From Hysterangium stoloniferum (taxonomy: Eukaryota; Basidiomycota; Agaricomycetes; Hysterangiales; Hysterangiaceae): DNA of 64,000 nucleotides. The stretch spans positions 248,001 through 312,000 of the forward strand of contig WHVD01000060.1 in the NCBI GenBank assembly GCA_015178975.1, in the 5' to 3' direction. Of this stretch, positions 1 through 10,552 are shown one piece after another. Numbering within the stretch: the first letter of the stretch is position 1; each line of letters opens with the position of its first letter. A model generated the notes under the pieces. It saw only the letters and a program-made list of their open reading frames with translations. It was not told the DNA's origin and searched no databases. Both the position numbers and the translations under genes were made by a program.

Positions 1-2
1 AC

Positions 3-110
3 AGAAGTTATCTTTAGTGAAGATTGACATCGCTAAATTTTAAAACACCGTTGCCATGTGGGTTATTTAATGAACGTTTAACCAACGATTGTGTGCCACA
101 TTTTGTAAAC
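3..110. repeat. Left arm of an imperfect inverted repeat flanking Copia-1
   Basis: This segment matches the reverse complement of 5198-5314 with indels. Shared blocks include AGAAGTTATCTTTAG, TTGACATCGCT and TGGGTTATTTAATGAA. The copia element at 193-5004 lies between the two arms, with its target duplication GATTA in the intervening DNA. Removing the copia leaves an element of roughly 0.5 kb with ends of about 110 bp facing each other, as in a MITE or a non-autonomous DNA transposon. The outer end may lie outside the window, so no target duplication can be given for the older element. Confidence 0.65.
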
Positions 111-192
111 TATAAAGCACTCCAACTTTTATACAATACTAGTAGTAGATAGTAGTCGTAGTAGTGCTACGATAAAGGCACCTGGCTGATTA

Positions 193-417
193 TGAAGATT
201 AACGAGTGTAAGATGAGTTGTTATTCGTTACGCTAATTCTCGTATATTTATATCGTACAGGTGGATAGAGTTTATCCACCTAAGTGGATCAATACATCAT
301 AAGTCGCATCATAATATGGATCACCTATTGCATCATATACACGACTCCACTCGCTCCAGTTCAACGTTCGTATACACACGGCTCCACTCGCTCCAGTTCA
401 ACGCTCGTATCTCAATA
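193..417 (-). repeat. Copia-1 3' LTR
   Basis: This LTR is identical to 4780-5004. It contains an internal near-tandem duplication of about 34 bp (around 345-410, core CTCCACTCGCTCCAGTTC), present in both LTRs. The polyprotein stop codon at 412-414 lies just inside it. Directly upstream in element orientation is the purine run GAGGAGGAG, the likely plus-strand primer. Confidence 0.93.
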
Positions 418-2651
418 CTCCTCCTCGAGTGTTGAAGTTCCAATACCTAGTCGGCGCGTATGATAAGAATGAGTCGACGGTGGTAGCGATTTCGTCAAAA
501 TATCCGCGATCATTTCCTTCGTATGTCGATAGATAAGTTGTACCGTTCCGTTTTCGATTAAGTGTCGAATAAAGTGGTATTTAACCTCGATGTGTTTCAT
601 TCTCCTTAAGGCGCGTTGATTTTGAGCAAAAGCAATCGTCCCTTGATTATCCTCGAAAATTGTCGTTGGTTCTTCATAAATGATATCCAACTCTTCCAAA
701 AAATGTCGCGTCCACATAACTTCGCGTGCTGCCTCGGATAACGCGTTGTATTCAGCTTCCGTCGAAGACAGCGCTACTGTCGACTGTTTTCTTGAAGACC
801 AAGATACGGCCCCTGATCCTAAAAATACAACATATCCTCCAGTCGACTTTCTATCCTCTGTATCGCCGGCGAAATCCGCATCCGAGTACGCGTGTAAACA
901 AAGTGCTCCTCCTCCCAAACGAAGGTCGCGATCTCGAGTGGTGTATAGATATTGGAGAACTCGTTTCGCTAAGTTCCAATGTGCTCTTGCTGGGTTTGTT
1001 GAATATTGCGATAATTTGTTCACAGAGTATGCAATATCGGGACGTGAAACCGTGGCAGCAAACATCAGACTCCCTATGATTTCGCGATATGGGAGTTTCG
1101 CCATTTCCTCGCGTTCTTCTTCTGTTTCCGGACATGTAATGGATTGGAAGTCGACTCCCAGGGCGATAGGGGACCAAACTGGTCTTGAATTCTGTACGTT
1201 GAATTTCTTCGCAACGTTTTCGATATATTCCTTTTGCGATATGAATACTGACTTCGAATCAGTATCCCGACGAATGCTTGTTCCCAAGATCCAGTGAGCG
1301 TCTCCTTCGCTCGAAATTCCAAATCGATCGCTAAATGCCCTTTCGAGATCTAGGAGCCGTTTTTCGTCACCAACGGCTGTTGCATCATCCACCCAAAAAG
1401 CGACTATAGCCCAACTTCCGTCGTCCCACGTTTTGAAGAATGCAGCTGTATCGAAATCGGAGCAGTACCAAGTAAGTTCCCTAACCATAAAGTTGTATAA
1501 CGTTTTTCTCCACTCATTGCCTCCTTGTTTCGTGCCATACAGAGCCTTCAATAACGGTAATGGTAGGTGCTCCTTTCCAAGTTCTTCAAACCCTTCCGGT
1601 TGCCGAACCCAAACCTTCTCCTTCATTGTCCCATGTAAGTACGCCGATTTAACATCGAATTGACGAATGGTTGAATTCGTTATTCCTCCCAGTGCCAGTA
1701 AAATTCGGAACGTTTCCCATTTCATAACAGGTGCGTATGTCTCGTTGAAATGTAGACCAGGAATCTGACTGAAGCCCTTGACAACAATCCGAACTTTTCG
1801 TTTTACCAGTTCGCCATTTTTGTACGTTCCGCGACATACAGTTCCCGTTTTTAAGATTCGCGTTCCAGGTGGCGGTTCTTCGGGTGGTCCGAACACACCG
1901 TGATCCAACATATTCTGCCATTCTGCTTGTCGCGCCTTCTCCCAGGCAGCTCCTTCTTCTCCTGGCATATCGAGTGCTTCTTGGATCGTCGGATTACTTC
2001 CTATAGCGGAATACATGATGAGTCCATTATTGGGTCCAGATTCGTCCTCATCTGCTAATATCGTGCTTCCAGCTATTTCTCTTGTATGTCCGGATCGTGA
2101 CATTCCACGCGGGATATCAGGTACGTTTGAAACTAGCTGCGACTGATCTGATGATTTGCTGATTTCTTTTCTTTTTTTATCAGTGGGTCTAGGACGCGGA
2201 GGAATCCGTATCGTGAGCTTAGGGTGTGGCTCGTTCGGCGTCACCTTTGATTGAGGTTCGTTATTCTCCTTTGCATCTGCAATATTCCTGAATGACCCCT
2301 CGTCTCCATATGGAACAGGTGATGGCAATGACATTGCATTTTCGTGGAATATCGCATCACGTACCTTCTCGATACGTGTAGACCCAGGATACCAAACCAG
2401 GTAGCCAGTAGAATATGGTTCATATCCAACCATATATCCCATTTTGGAACGTGAGTCCCATTTCTGCCGTTTTTGCCTAGGAATAGCGATGCTAACTGGG
2501 CTGCCGAAAATTCGTAAGTGGGATAGGTCCGGTTTTTCTCCAATAACACGTTCGATTGGCGTGGTTCCGTCATTGGCATGAGTCGGACTTCGATTTTTCA
2601 GGTATGCCATAGTCTTAACAGCTACTGACCAAAGGGATTTAGGCAATTTCG

Positions 2652-2730
2652 ATGAGTATAGCATGGATCGTGCCCCCTCTGAAATCATTGACGCGTATAA
2701 CATAGATCGTGCGCCCTCTGTAATTGTGCG
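2652..2730 (-). repeat. In-frame tandem duplication of about 13 codons in Copia-1 integrase
   Basis: Just after the integrase catalytic Glu (E511), the motif SEGARSMLY is repeated 13 residues apart (about residues 518-540), as two adjacent near-identical stretches of DNA. The duplication keeps the frame. It looks like the same replication-slippage process that made the 50-bp duplication in gag. Its effect on integrase is unknown; it lies between the catalytic core and the C-terminal region. Confidence 0.75.
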
Positions 2731-4319
2731 TATACCCCTTTCCGCAATTCCGTTTTGCTGAGGCGTGTAAGGGACTGAGGTGAACAACGATATTCCCTTG
2801 GACGACAAATATCTCTTGACTTCCAAGTTAATGAATTCGGTCCCGTTGTCTACCATTATGCCTTGGACTTTCGCATCAAACTGCGTCTCGAGTTTCTGTA
2901 CGTATTCTCGTATTTTCTGTATGGCCTCCGATTTGGTTGCTAACGTTTCAATCCATATAGCACGTGAGTAGTCATCAACGGTTATTATAAAATATCGTTT
3001 CTTATCAAAGCTCATTGTCTCCATCGGTCCGGCTAAATCCATGTGAATAAGTTCGCCAAGTTTCTTCGCTCGATTTCGGCCTGTTTTGAATGGAATTCGA
3101 TGTTGTTTTCCTTCTATGCAAGCGATACAGTCTGCTTCGAATTCCCCAGGATCATCAATTTCCATTCCAGATGCGAAGTTCTTTGCCAAATTTCGGATAG
3201 CGGCTGTGTGTAGATGTCCTAATCGCTGATGCCATAACATCAAGTTGGTTGGCGATTTCGTGGAGTACGCTACAGGTATGTTGTCCAAGTTTTCTTGTAA
3301 TTCACCTTCTGATATATTCGTATATCCACATATTGATGACGAGGCTGGAATCGTCCTGAATTGGAACGGGTATACATTCTCTCTCTCGACGGCTTCGCCT
3401 AAGGTTCGTCCATTTGCGTCAACGATTCTCGAACCGTTTAAATCCAAATCAACTTGGTATCCGTCTTTGAAAAGCTGTGCAGGGTTCAGTAACCGTACCT
3501 TGGCATCAGGTGTCCATTCGACATTTGGGATTTCACCTATGAATCCCGGTCCAAAGCTTGATACATTGATTTTCAAAGTTCCGACACCCTTGGCATAAAT
3601 GTAACCGCCATTCGCTGTCTGAATCTTCTTCGGCACATTATATGCCATAAAATCGTGTAAGTCCTGGATATTTGGCACATAATGTCCTGACGATGCGGAA
3701 TCCAGGAAATATTTGTATTGAGTCGCATTTTTGCCCGTGAAGAATACTGAATCCACTGCAGTAAATATCCCTCGGCTCGAGATTGAGGTTGAAGAGTTAT
3801 CAGGTGCGTTTCCCTGCCCTTTCTCCTGCTTTGATTGTACTCCCGATTGCTGAAAGTTCTTCTTTTTCCTTTTTGGACAGTTTCGTGCCCAATGGGATAA
3901 GTCTCCGCACTCATAGCATCCTTGCGAATTTTTATTATTTGGCCTGCCACGTCCCAGGTTCCCACGTCCACGCTGGAATCGTCCCCGGGACCTGTGTGAA
4001 TCACTTTGAGCGTGAAATGCAGAACCGTCTGAATACCCGGGGCGTATTTCTTTTCGTATTTCTATCTGTCGAAGCTTATTAACGATTTCTTCGACAGTAT
4101 CCTTATCGTAGTCGATTGTCGTCGACATGATATCGAAGTCTTCCGGGAGTGTGCTCATAAAGAGGCTAAGGTAATCGGGGTCTGCGATGCTATGTCCTGC
4201 TTCTAACAACTTGATTCGTATAGAATCCATTTGGGCCTTATATTCGATTATTCCGGTTCCATCGTACCTCATGCGTACGAGTTCGGAGAGTAACGTTGCC
4301 CGGCTGTTAGCAAGGCGTG

Positions 4320-4419
4320 TTCCGTAAGTATTTTTTAGCTTATTCCAAGCATCAACGGGATTATCATTGTTCCGTAAGTATTTTTTAGCTTATTCCAAGC
4401 ATCAACGGGATTATCATTG
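4320..4419. repeat. 50-bp perfect tandem duplication (2 copies) in Copia-1 gag
   Basis: 4320-4369 and 4370-4419 are identical (each begins TTCCGTAAGTATTTTTTAGC). The duplicate adds 50 bp to the gag reading frame and separates the N-terminal gag codons from the rest of the polyprotein. Because both LTRs are still identical, the duplication arose during or after the last retrotransposition. Confidence 0.95.
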
Positions 4420-4766
4420 GTCATAATAGCTACCCTTGGTTCGTCTTCTACGCGCAACATTATTTCGCTATACGCCCTCTTCTTTCGAAGCACCCAGGCT
4501 TCTTCGATGTCCAATTCATCTTTCGTTGGGGCGTCCAATTTAGCGCGTGTGGGATCTCCCTGTTCTCCAGTGACCACTTTCCACTGATTCAGGGATTCGA
4601 GTACGGTCTTCATGCTTGCGCTCCATGTAAAGTAATTATCTTTTCGCAGCTTCGGAAAGACTTGATATGCGCTCCCAGTACTCGATTCATAGTCTTTGAT
4701 CTTCTCCAAGGTAGACATGGTAATAATCCTAAGTGGTTCGAAGTTCTTTTACTGATAAGAAGGGCC

Positions 4767-4779
4767 GGGGCCCATAACC
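4767..4779 (-). other. Copia-1 primer-binding site, half initiator tRNA-Met type
   Basis: Immediately inside the 5' LTR, in element orientation, the sequence reads GGTTATGGGCCCC. This is complementary to the anticodon arm of eukaryotic initiator tRNA-Met (GGGCCCATAACC) rather than to a tRNA 3' end. Drosophila copia and yeast Ty5 are known to use such a cleaved half-tRNA primer. The same motif follows the LTRs of Copia-2 and Copia-3. Confidence 0.85.
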
Positions 4780-5004
4780 TGAAGATTAACGAGTGTAAGA
4801 TGAGTTGTTATTCGTTACGCTAATTCTCGTATATTTATATCGTACAGGTGGATAGAGTTTATCCACCTAAGTGGATCAATACATCATAAGTCGCATCATA
4901 ATATGGATCACCTATTGCATCATATACACGACTCCACTCGCTCCAGTTCAACGTTCGTATACACACGGCTCCACTCGCTCCAGTTCAACGCTCGTATCTC
5001 AATA
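4780..5004 (-). repeat. Copia-1 5' LTR
   Basis: Identical to the LTR at 193-417 over 225 bp. It is followed on the plus strand by the target duplication GATTA (5005-5009). As the 5' LTR of a minus-strand element it should carry the promoter; I did not identify a clear TATA element. Confidence 0.93.
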
Positions 5005-5197
5005 GATTACGGCATAGTGACATCACAGTGGTCATGTTAAAATTCATGGTCACGGCGACCGCTGTATAAAACAGTATACCGAAAATACATGTAGCCACTG
5101 AAATCAAACCCAAATCGATGGATTTAACATTTGGTAGCATCCCGAACATCCTCTAAACCCAACCATCAAGACACCTATAGCAATTGGACACTGGAGC

Positions 5198-5314
5198 GTT
5201 TGACAAATACACTGAGGTGGCACATGATAATTTATTGAAGTTTCATTAAATAACCCACAAGGGTAATGGTGCTTTAGGACTAAGCGATGTCAATTTTCTC
5301 TAAAGATAACTTCT
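5198..5314. repeat. Right arm of the inverted repeat flanking Copia-1
   Basis: Partner of 3-110. Read on the reverse strand it begins AGAAGTTATCTTTAG and contains TGGGTTATTTAATGAA like the left arm. Together with 5010-5197 it is the remainder of the older element that Copia-1 entered. Confidence 0.65.
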
Positions 5315-6497
5315 CGCCGCCGAAGTTCACGTGGATTCATAATGCTATCAACCTATCCATCTGCTGCATAAAAAGGATGAGTGTTTCTGACTCATTTAGA
5401 CCCATTTCCAATCTGAACGAGGTCTAGAATATCGCGTCAGCTACATGAGAAGCCGTGAGACCCATCCCATAAGGCTTAAGGTACGTTGGAGAGGTTGAGT
5501 TGTTTGTTGTCAAGTACCATCAACTCCCACGCCGGCAGCAAATGCCACCTCCCTCACGTTTCAACTAAGTTTTACATAAAAGTAGGCTCGCGACCAATCT
5601 ACTAAATTAATGGGAAGTCTAGCAGGTCTTATGCGAAATGCATATTTTTTCGCCGGTTATATTTTACAGGAGGAACAGATGAAGTCAACCCATACCCTAT
5701 AACCTATACCGAAAAAGATTTAACATCCCCTGATCCTAATGCTTTAATACCCATCATTACGATCTCCATACACTGTTTACAGTACCGATAGCACGCGTAG
5801 TTATACGCCCCATCTTCGATATATTGAGGTCAGAAAGAAGTACATGGACTGGCGAGTGTTTGGGAAGACCCGAAAGAGCATAAACCGAAACTTATTTTTA
5901 TTCATAGACACAGTATAGATAGTCGTCAAGCGGCTAACCTCTAAGACTGCCCAATCGCCAGAATGTTCGGCCAAATTTTGACTTCTAAATGGCATCCCAT
6001 CCAATTCCGGACCATCGAAAACCATGGCCGCCTTGACTTTACCTCTCGACCAAGGAATCGAAAGGGTCGCAAAATGTGGGGTTTCATATCAATGGGGGAC
6101 GAGGGTCAAATTACTAAATATCTGGACATGTTATTATGTGGTATGACTCATCCCGGATGGATTCTGTGGTGCGCAAGTAATACTTCACCCAGCTTTGATC
6201 ATCTATGACACAGTAATTTGCTTCGGTTCGGAATGCGCAGTGATTTGGAACAGGAAGTTCTGTATAGTCACCCGATCATATCTCGTCGCACAATATAGAT
6301 TCTTGTGTTTCATGGTGCTGCATTCGTTAGGAGGTAACACAAACGCACCCAGCAACTTCCACTCAAGGTATTCACTGTACGATCCCAGACATGATGATAC
6401 CCTCTAATTATGTTGTTGCTGATAGTCTTAGGAGTCAGTATGTTAGGAACTCAATGTGGGTGGTAACTCACTTACAATGACGGTTAATGATTCACTA
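5315..6497. other. Intergenic DNA with no supported feature
   Basis: Several short open frames occur on both strands, but none has a recognisable domain, splice-linked neighbour or convincing length. I see no tRNA, no repeat unit and no match to other parts of the window. Confidence 0.5.
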
Positions 6498-7110
6498 TTA
6501 CCTAGGCCTGATATTCCTGAGTACTACCACAATGTCACAGAGGAGCGTTGTGATTAATGGCATCGTGCTTTTGAGTGGGCTTGCATCGGCATGTTGCACG
6601 GTGGCATTCCAATTCCCCTTCGAGTTGAGTTTATATGTCCCCGTTGTACGCCAGCTAATCACGTCGAGTTCACAGAGGTCGGCCTCGCCTGACTGTATAT
6701 TTCTTTGAAATGAATCTGGCGGATTACCATAGCACCAGTCAATCTCCTGAACGAGAGCTTGATAATCGCAGCCACTGTGTATTACACTCGGCATTCTCTC
6801 ATCGCAAGGAAGCAGAGGGAGACGGCGCATAAAGGATCCGGTGCGAGAAGCAAGTAACTCTGCTGTCTCCTGAATGTATCCATCAGTGCACGAAGCATGG
6901 CAAGAGCACTGCGCACGCAAGGAATATATCAAAGCAAAATAAAACTGATATTGATAGTGCACCTCTTACCAACAACCTTTCGAGGGTTCATGTGATAAGG
7001 AATAACAACCTCTGTGTGCAAGACGAACTCATCAATGCAAAGTTGAGCAAATCACGGGGCTCAGCCAAGAGTGAAACGACCCTCCACCATCCTCTTGATC
7101 TTTCGAGAGT
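6498..7110 (-). pseudogene. Possible eroded gene, perhaps F-box type (unrecognised)
   Basis: A 154-codon frame (6498-6962) has no ATG at its start. A plausible acceptor (GCGCAG) near 6914 could join it to upstream sequence through a donor GTAAGA near 6968. Upstream, one frame reads EPRDLLNFAL and another, after a shift, reads EVVIPYHM. These resemble the core of fungal F-box domains (compare HPRDLLSLAL and NIIIPYHI in the F-box gene at 13836-15059). A frameshift between the two pieces and truncation near a 20-bp C run suggest decay. The downstream 154-codon part is not recognised. This could be chance, so confidence is low. Confidence 0.25.
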
Positions 7111-7128
7111 GCTGTTGTAGTAAGCCTG

Positions 7129-7148
7129 CCCCCCCCCCCCCCCCCCCC
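7129..7148. repeat. Homopolymer run of 20 C
   Basis: Twenty consecutive C residues on the plus strand. Such a run is prone to length error in sequencing and can form G-quadruplex-like structure on the other strand. It sits at the 5' edge of the eroded gene candidate. Confidence 0.95.
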
Positions 7149-7765
7149 AAAGTCTAGTACGCACGAGTGTTGTAATTCACCATTGTTTTCCCCCTGTGTG
7201 CCTATTGAAATTTTGGAACTTAAAAATGAGCTACTTTAAACTTGAAGACAGGGGAAACAGGGAGAGAAATGTGAAAAAAGACACGAACAGTTGTCATCGC
7301 CGTATGCGTTCCGCGAAAGTAGTTATCTATCTAGTATTAACACAGAACTATAACGATCCAGCAACTTTTTTACTTGCAAATGATACCCAAATGATACCCT
7401 TAAAGAATTGAAACGATTAGGTATGAAAGTTTATATTTGCACAACGACATGGACAATATGTCATTTGACTAATTTGGCCGCTGTAATTTTCATGCCCGAC
7501 ACAATAATGTTCTGCACATAACAATTCGATCCTTGCTATAACGAACCGGTCCCGGTGGATAAGCCATCGATAACGACTTTTATTATTTACACTTCTGCTT
7601 CACCAACTTCGAGATGAACCAAGAATTATTTGCCCTATTAGATCTGAGCCTGTGAAAATTGCCCGTTGTGTTAGTTTGCCGTGCACGATAGCTAGCTGTG
7701 ATTTTTTCTCTCTTTCTAACAGTTGTGCTTAATGCAATAATTATCTCTAATACATCTTATAATGA
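7149..7765. other. Intergenic DNA, nothing identified
   Basis: AT-rich sequence between the C run and the solo LTR. Only short open frames without recognisable motifs are present. Confidence 0.5.
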
Positions 7766-7770
7766 TATTC

Positions 7771-7973
7771 TATTGAGATACAAGCGTTGAAGGTATAGGC
7801 ACCGGAACGAGTGGAGCCGCGCATATGATACAATAGGTGATGCGGCTTACGATGTGGTTTATGATGTATTCGACCCACTTAGTGGATAAACTCTATCCAC
7901 TTGTACGATATATATATACGAGAATTAGCATGAAGAATAATAACGAACAACCATTCTCACTCGTTAATCTTCA
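7771..7973 (+). repeat. Solo LTR of the Copia-1 family
   Basis: 203 bp, opposite orientation to Copia-1, starting TATTGAGATAC and ending AATCTTCA as in the reversed Copia-1 LTR. It is flanked by the target duplication TATTC at 7766-7770 and 7974-7978. It has diverged from the full-length copy and lacks one of the two internal CTCCACTCG-type units. It is best explained by recombination between the LTRs of an earlier insertion. Confidence 0.93.
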
Positions 7974-8271
7974 TATTCAATCGACAATTTAACATTTCAA
8001 CTTCTTCTTTATACTTATGCATGCATGGGATGAATGGACATGTAAGTGCTCGACAGATCCCGTTTTGTGCATGCTTCAATCTTCTATGCTCCTTTCCAGT
8101 CTAAACGTGTGCCACCAGGCTTAACTATTGATGTAGGGAGATACTTATATGAACAAAACCTTCTATTGTTGTTCAGCCCAGTACTCAAGTTGACAGCAAA
8201 ATATGTAATCAGAAACTCATTGTTTGGTCCACGACCAGCCTTCCTAATTGTACAAAGTGAGATATTTCGGT

Positions 8272-9978
8272 CTAAGCGAACTTGAAAGCTACATATTCGT
8301 TGAAATTATAACTCTGAGGGTGCTCTGTAAATGTGAACCACTCTGGTGCTAGATGAATGAGGGTTACTCCGTCTCGAGTCAGAGTAGCACCTTGACGGCC
8401 GGGGTGACTGGGAAACTTCAATTTCGTCACCCCCGCGAGGATTCTGAAAGTTTCAGACTTTTTTCCCGAGATCAGAGTGACATGTGAGGGTCCAATGGCG
8501 AAGACAACGGCCCATAAATAGTCCGTAGTCTTAGAAAGTACCATATATCAATAAATCGACATTCATAGTTTCAGCACAGTAGCATACCCAGTCAGCGTGA
8601 TTAGGCTTTGGTACAGTGGCATTGGGAACAACAGCGGCCGATGCATGAGGCCGCGCCCAAATGAATAATTCGTCTCGCGTAACAGTGGGATAAACCCCGC
8701 ATTTAAATGCCATCGCATAGTATCTTGTCATTTTGAGCCAACCTAAGTTCGCAAGTTTTTGATATTAAGATCCATGACGGAGCGAAGGCGAGGGTGGAAA
8801 CAAACCCATATGGTCAAAACCATCCACCCAGGCATGCGAGTTGGGCTGATCCTTTCTGATAGGCCCGATATAGTGTGATTCGCCGTAATCTATGAAACCG
8901 CACGATCCATTAAACAAGTAGTTAAACGTGATTCACCGCCATACCGTTCCAAGAGATGATTTGGACGATATCAATGAACCGTCGATTGTCAATCAACATT
9001 TCCCATCTCGTATTATAGAGCCAATCGTCACTACGGTATATCCAGTTTTTATTCCATGAATCAGGACCATAGTGCTAAAGTACCCATCAGTGGAGGCTTG
9101 GAAGGGTTTTTTCACGCATTACCGTGAAGAAACATGGACTAACTGCCGCCATGTAAGTTCTGCCGTGATTCTTATCAATATGGTTTCTGTCGCTATCGAA
9201 ATTCACGGGGTGATTCCCCATAGGCCAAGCACCATTCCACTAATGGAGCCGCATCGATAGATATAATAGGCTAGATTGATACGCCTTACGTGGAAATTAC
9301 CTCCAACAAAGGCCGCCTGATGAGGTCCGCTGAAGTATGCTGGTATGAAATGCAACTTGTACTAAGGGATAAGTAGAGTCTTATTACAGCTAGCCAATGT
9401 GGTGACTTCACCTGCGGTTTTGCTGTCGACAAGACGTGATTCCATCCCAATTCTGAATTTTCATGACCGAAATTACAGTTTTCTCCAGCAAAGGTACTGA
9501 CGACGGCTTTTCCGTTCCACTGGAGATAGGAAGGATGGCGTGTGTATTTATCTAAATACACTTGCAGGGCACGGGCATCCGAGAGGGTTGATCCGGGAAA
9601 CGAGCTCATGTCGAAGGAAATGAACAACTTGAAATGAGTAGAAGCCAACTCATCTGCGGCAGAAAATGCATCTGCCAGTCGATCTGCTTGCCAGGGATCT
9701 CTTCCGATATTGAGTGCAAAACCGTCGATTCCATGTGATGAGGCTAGTTGAATGTCCTCTAGCCAGTCCTTCGGACAATATGACTACAAGATGGTAGTTT
9801 TTTGTAAAGCTAACATTGGCGGACGATGCGATGACAAACTGGTAGCTTACATAGGTATTTCCAACCATATGATGAGCCACGACAAGCTTGCATGGGTGGC
9901 TTTCTCCTAACAGGCTTCAGAGTTAGGAATCGAAAGAAGGGCCATTAATGACGTCAACGCACTCTCCTCCTCTGCCAT
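8272..9978 (-). CDS. GH71 family alpha-1,3-glucanase (mutanase-like)
   Basis: Hydrolyses alpha-1,3-glucan of fungal cell walls. The hand-built model joins 9978-9963, 9906-9851, 9783-9412, 9361-9290, 9239-9123, 9074-8945, 8889-8806, 8742-8588 and 8529-8272. This gives 419 residues, eight introns of 48-67 bp and one continuous frame. Family motifs in order are: VVAHHMVGNTY; DWLEDIQLA; GIDGFALNIG with DPWQADR; KLFISFDMSSFPG; WNGAWPMGNHP; RTYMAAVSPCFFTHYG; KNWIYRSDDWLYNTRWE; SWNDYGESHYIGPI; SHAWVDGFDHMGW; FIWARPH. Length fits a GH71 catalytic domain without extra binding modules. The chosen ATG gives no signal peptide. An in-frame ATG at 10014 lies further upstream, and a secreted form would need a 5' exon I cannot see. 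Exons from 9783 on are secure; the first two are tentative. Confidence 0.88.
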
Positions 9979-10552
9979 GAAAGACTGTCTTAGTATGAGA
10001 TTGGGTTGTTGCATCTGAAGCGAAAGCAGTTCGAAAGTTGGTTGGTTGAAGGGCAAATTACATTGGTTCTATTATAGTGTTTTATGTTAGTTTCTTATAC
10101 GTAATGGCACAAATCGTACGGCACATTTTTATAATACAAAGAGGGCTTAAAAGTTACTTGGACAGAGCGTGACCGATGTCACACGGAGATACCGATCATG
10201 GGTGATGTAAAGACATCTTACAACACATTTCAGAGAAAAAAACCCGTGGGAGTTGCTGAGCGAATCGCATATTCTTGGAATAAGTAAGCGCAGTGCACCG
10301 GGTCCTGGTCAAATGTGACGTTTTTCTATCACAATTCGAGATTGCAGGACTCCCTTTCATCTCCTTTTTTGGAGTTGATCACTCTCGATTACCATATAAT
10401 TCCGGATCATAACCAAGTCGACAGGCTTAATCGGTGAAAAGACCGCCATCTTCCGACCAGCAGAAAATAAAATATTGTTCACAAGGACAAAATTGATGTT
10501 CTACAATGTCAAAAAAGTATCTAACATCAATGTGTCACATGGTCTCAATAAT
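9979..10552. other. Intergenic region upstream of the GH71 gene
   Basis: About 0.57 kb between the GH71 start and the stop of the next minus-strand gene. It should hold the GH71 promoter and the terminator of its neighbour. No clear TATA box, repeat or ORF is supported. A missing 5' exon of GH71 could lie here. Confidence 0.5.

Larger units (their letters stand above)
412..4718 (-). pseudogene. Copia-1 Gag-Pol polyprotein, broken in gag by a 50-bp duplication
   Basis: Gag starts at the ATG at 4718 (retrotransposon Gag, UBN2 type) and is read to about 4335. The rest is open from 4272 to 412 (1286 codons). Domains in the long part are: CCHC zinc knuckle C119-C122-H127-C132; aspartic protease around D191 (FLDSASSG); HHCC zinc finger H348, H353, C382, C385; and integrase D412, D475, E511 (a DD35E arrangement). 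Reverse transcriptase follows (FDVKSAYLHG; FWVDDAT in place of the usual YVDD), then RNase H (STEAEY, DILTKSLPP). The order PR-IN-RT-RH defines copia. The two parts are in different frames. A direct duplication of 50 bp (4320-4369 and 4370-4419) accounts for the shift exactly, since 50 is not a multiple of three. No other stop is seen. Confidence 0.93.
193..5004 (-). mobile_element. Copia-1: complete Ty1/copia LTR retrotransposon
   Basis: The element is 4812 bp and runs right to left. Its two 225-bp LTRs (193-417 and 4780-5004) read identical base for base. It is flanked by the 5-bp duplication GATTA at 188-192 and 5005-5009. In element orientation the LTR begins TATTGAG and ends CTTCA, an unusual TA...CA rather than TG...CA. 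Two solo LTRs of the family, at 7771-7973 and 38881-39050, support these ends. A primer-binding site (4767-4779) and a purine tract (418-427) lie at the expected internal edges. Identical LTRs imply a very recent insertion. Confidence 0.95.
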
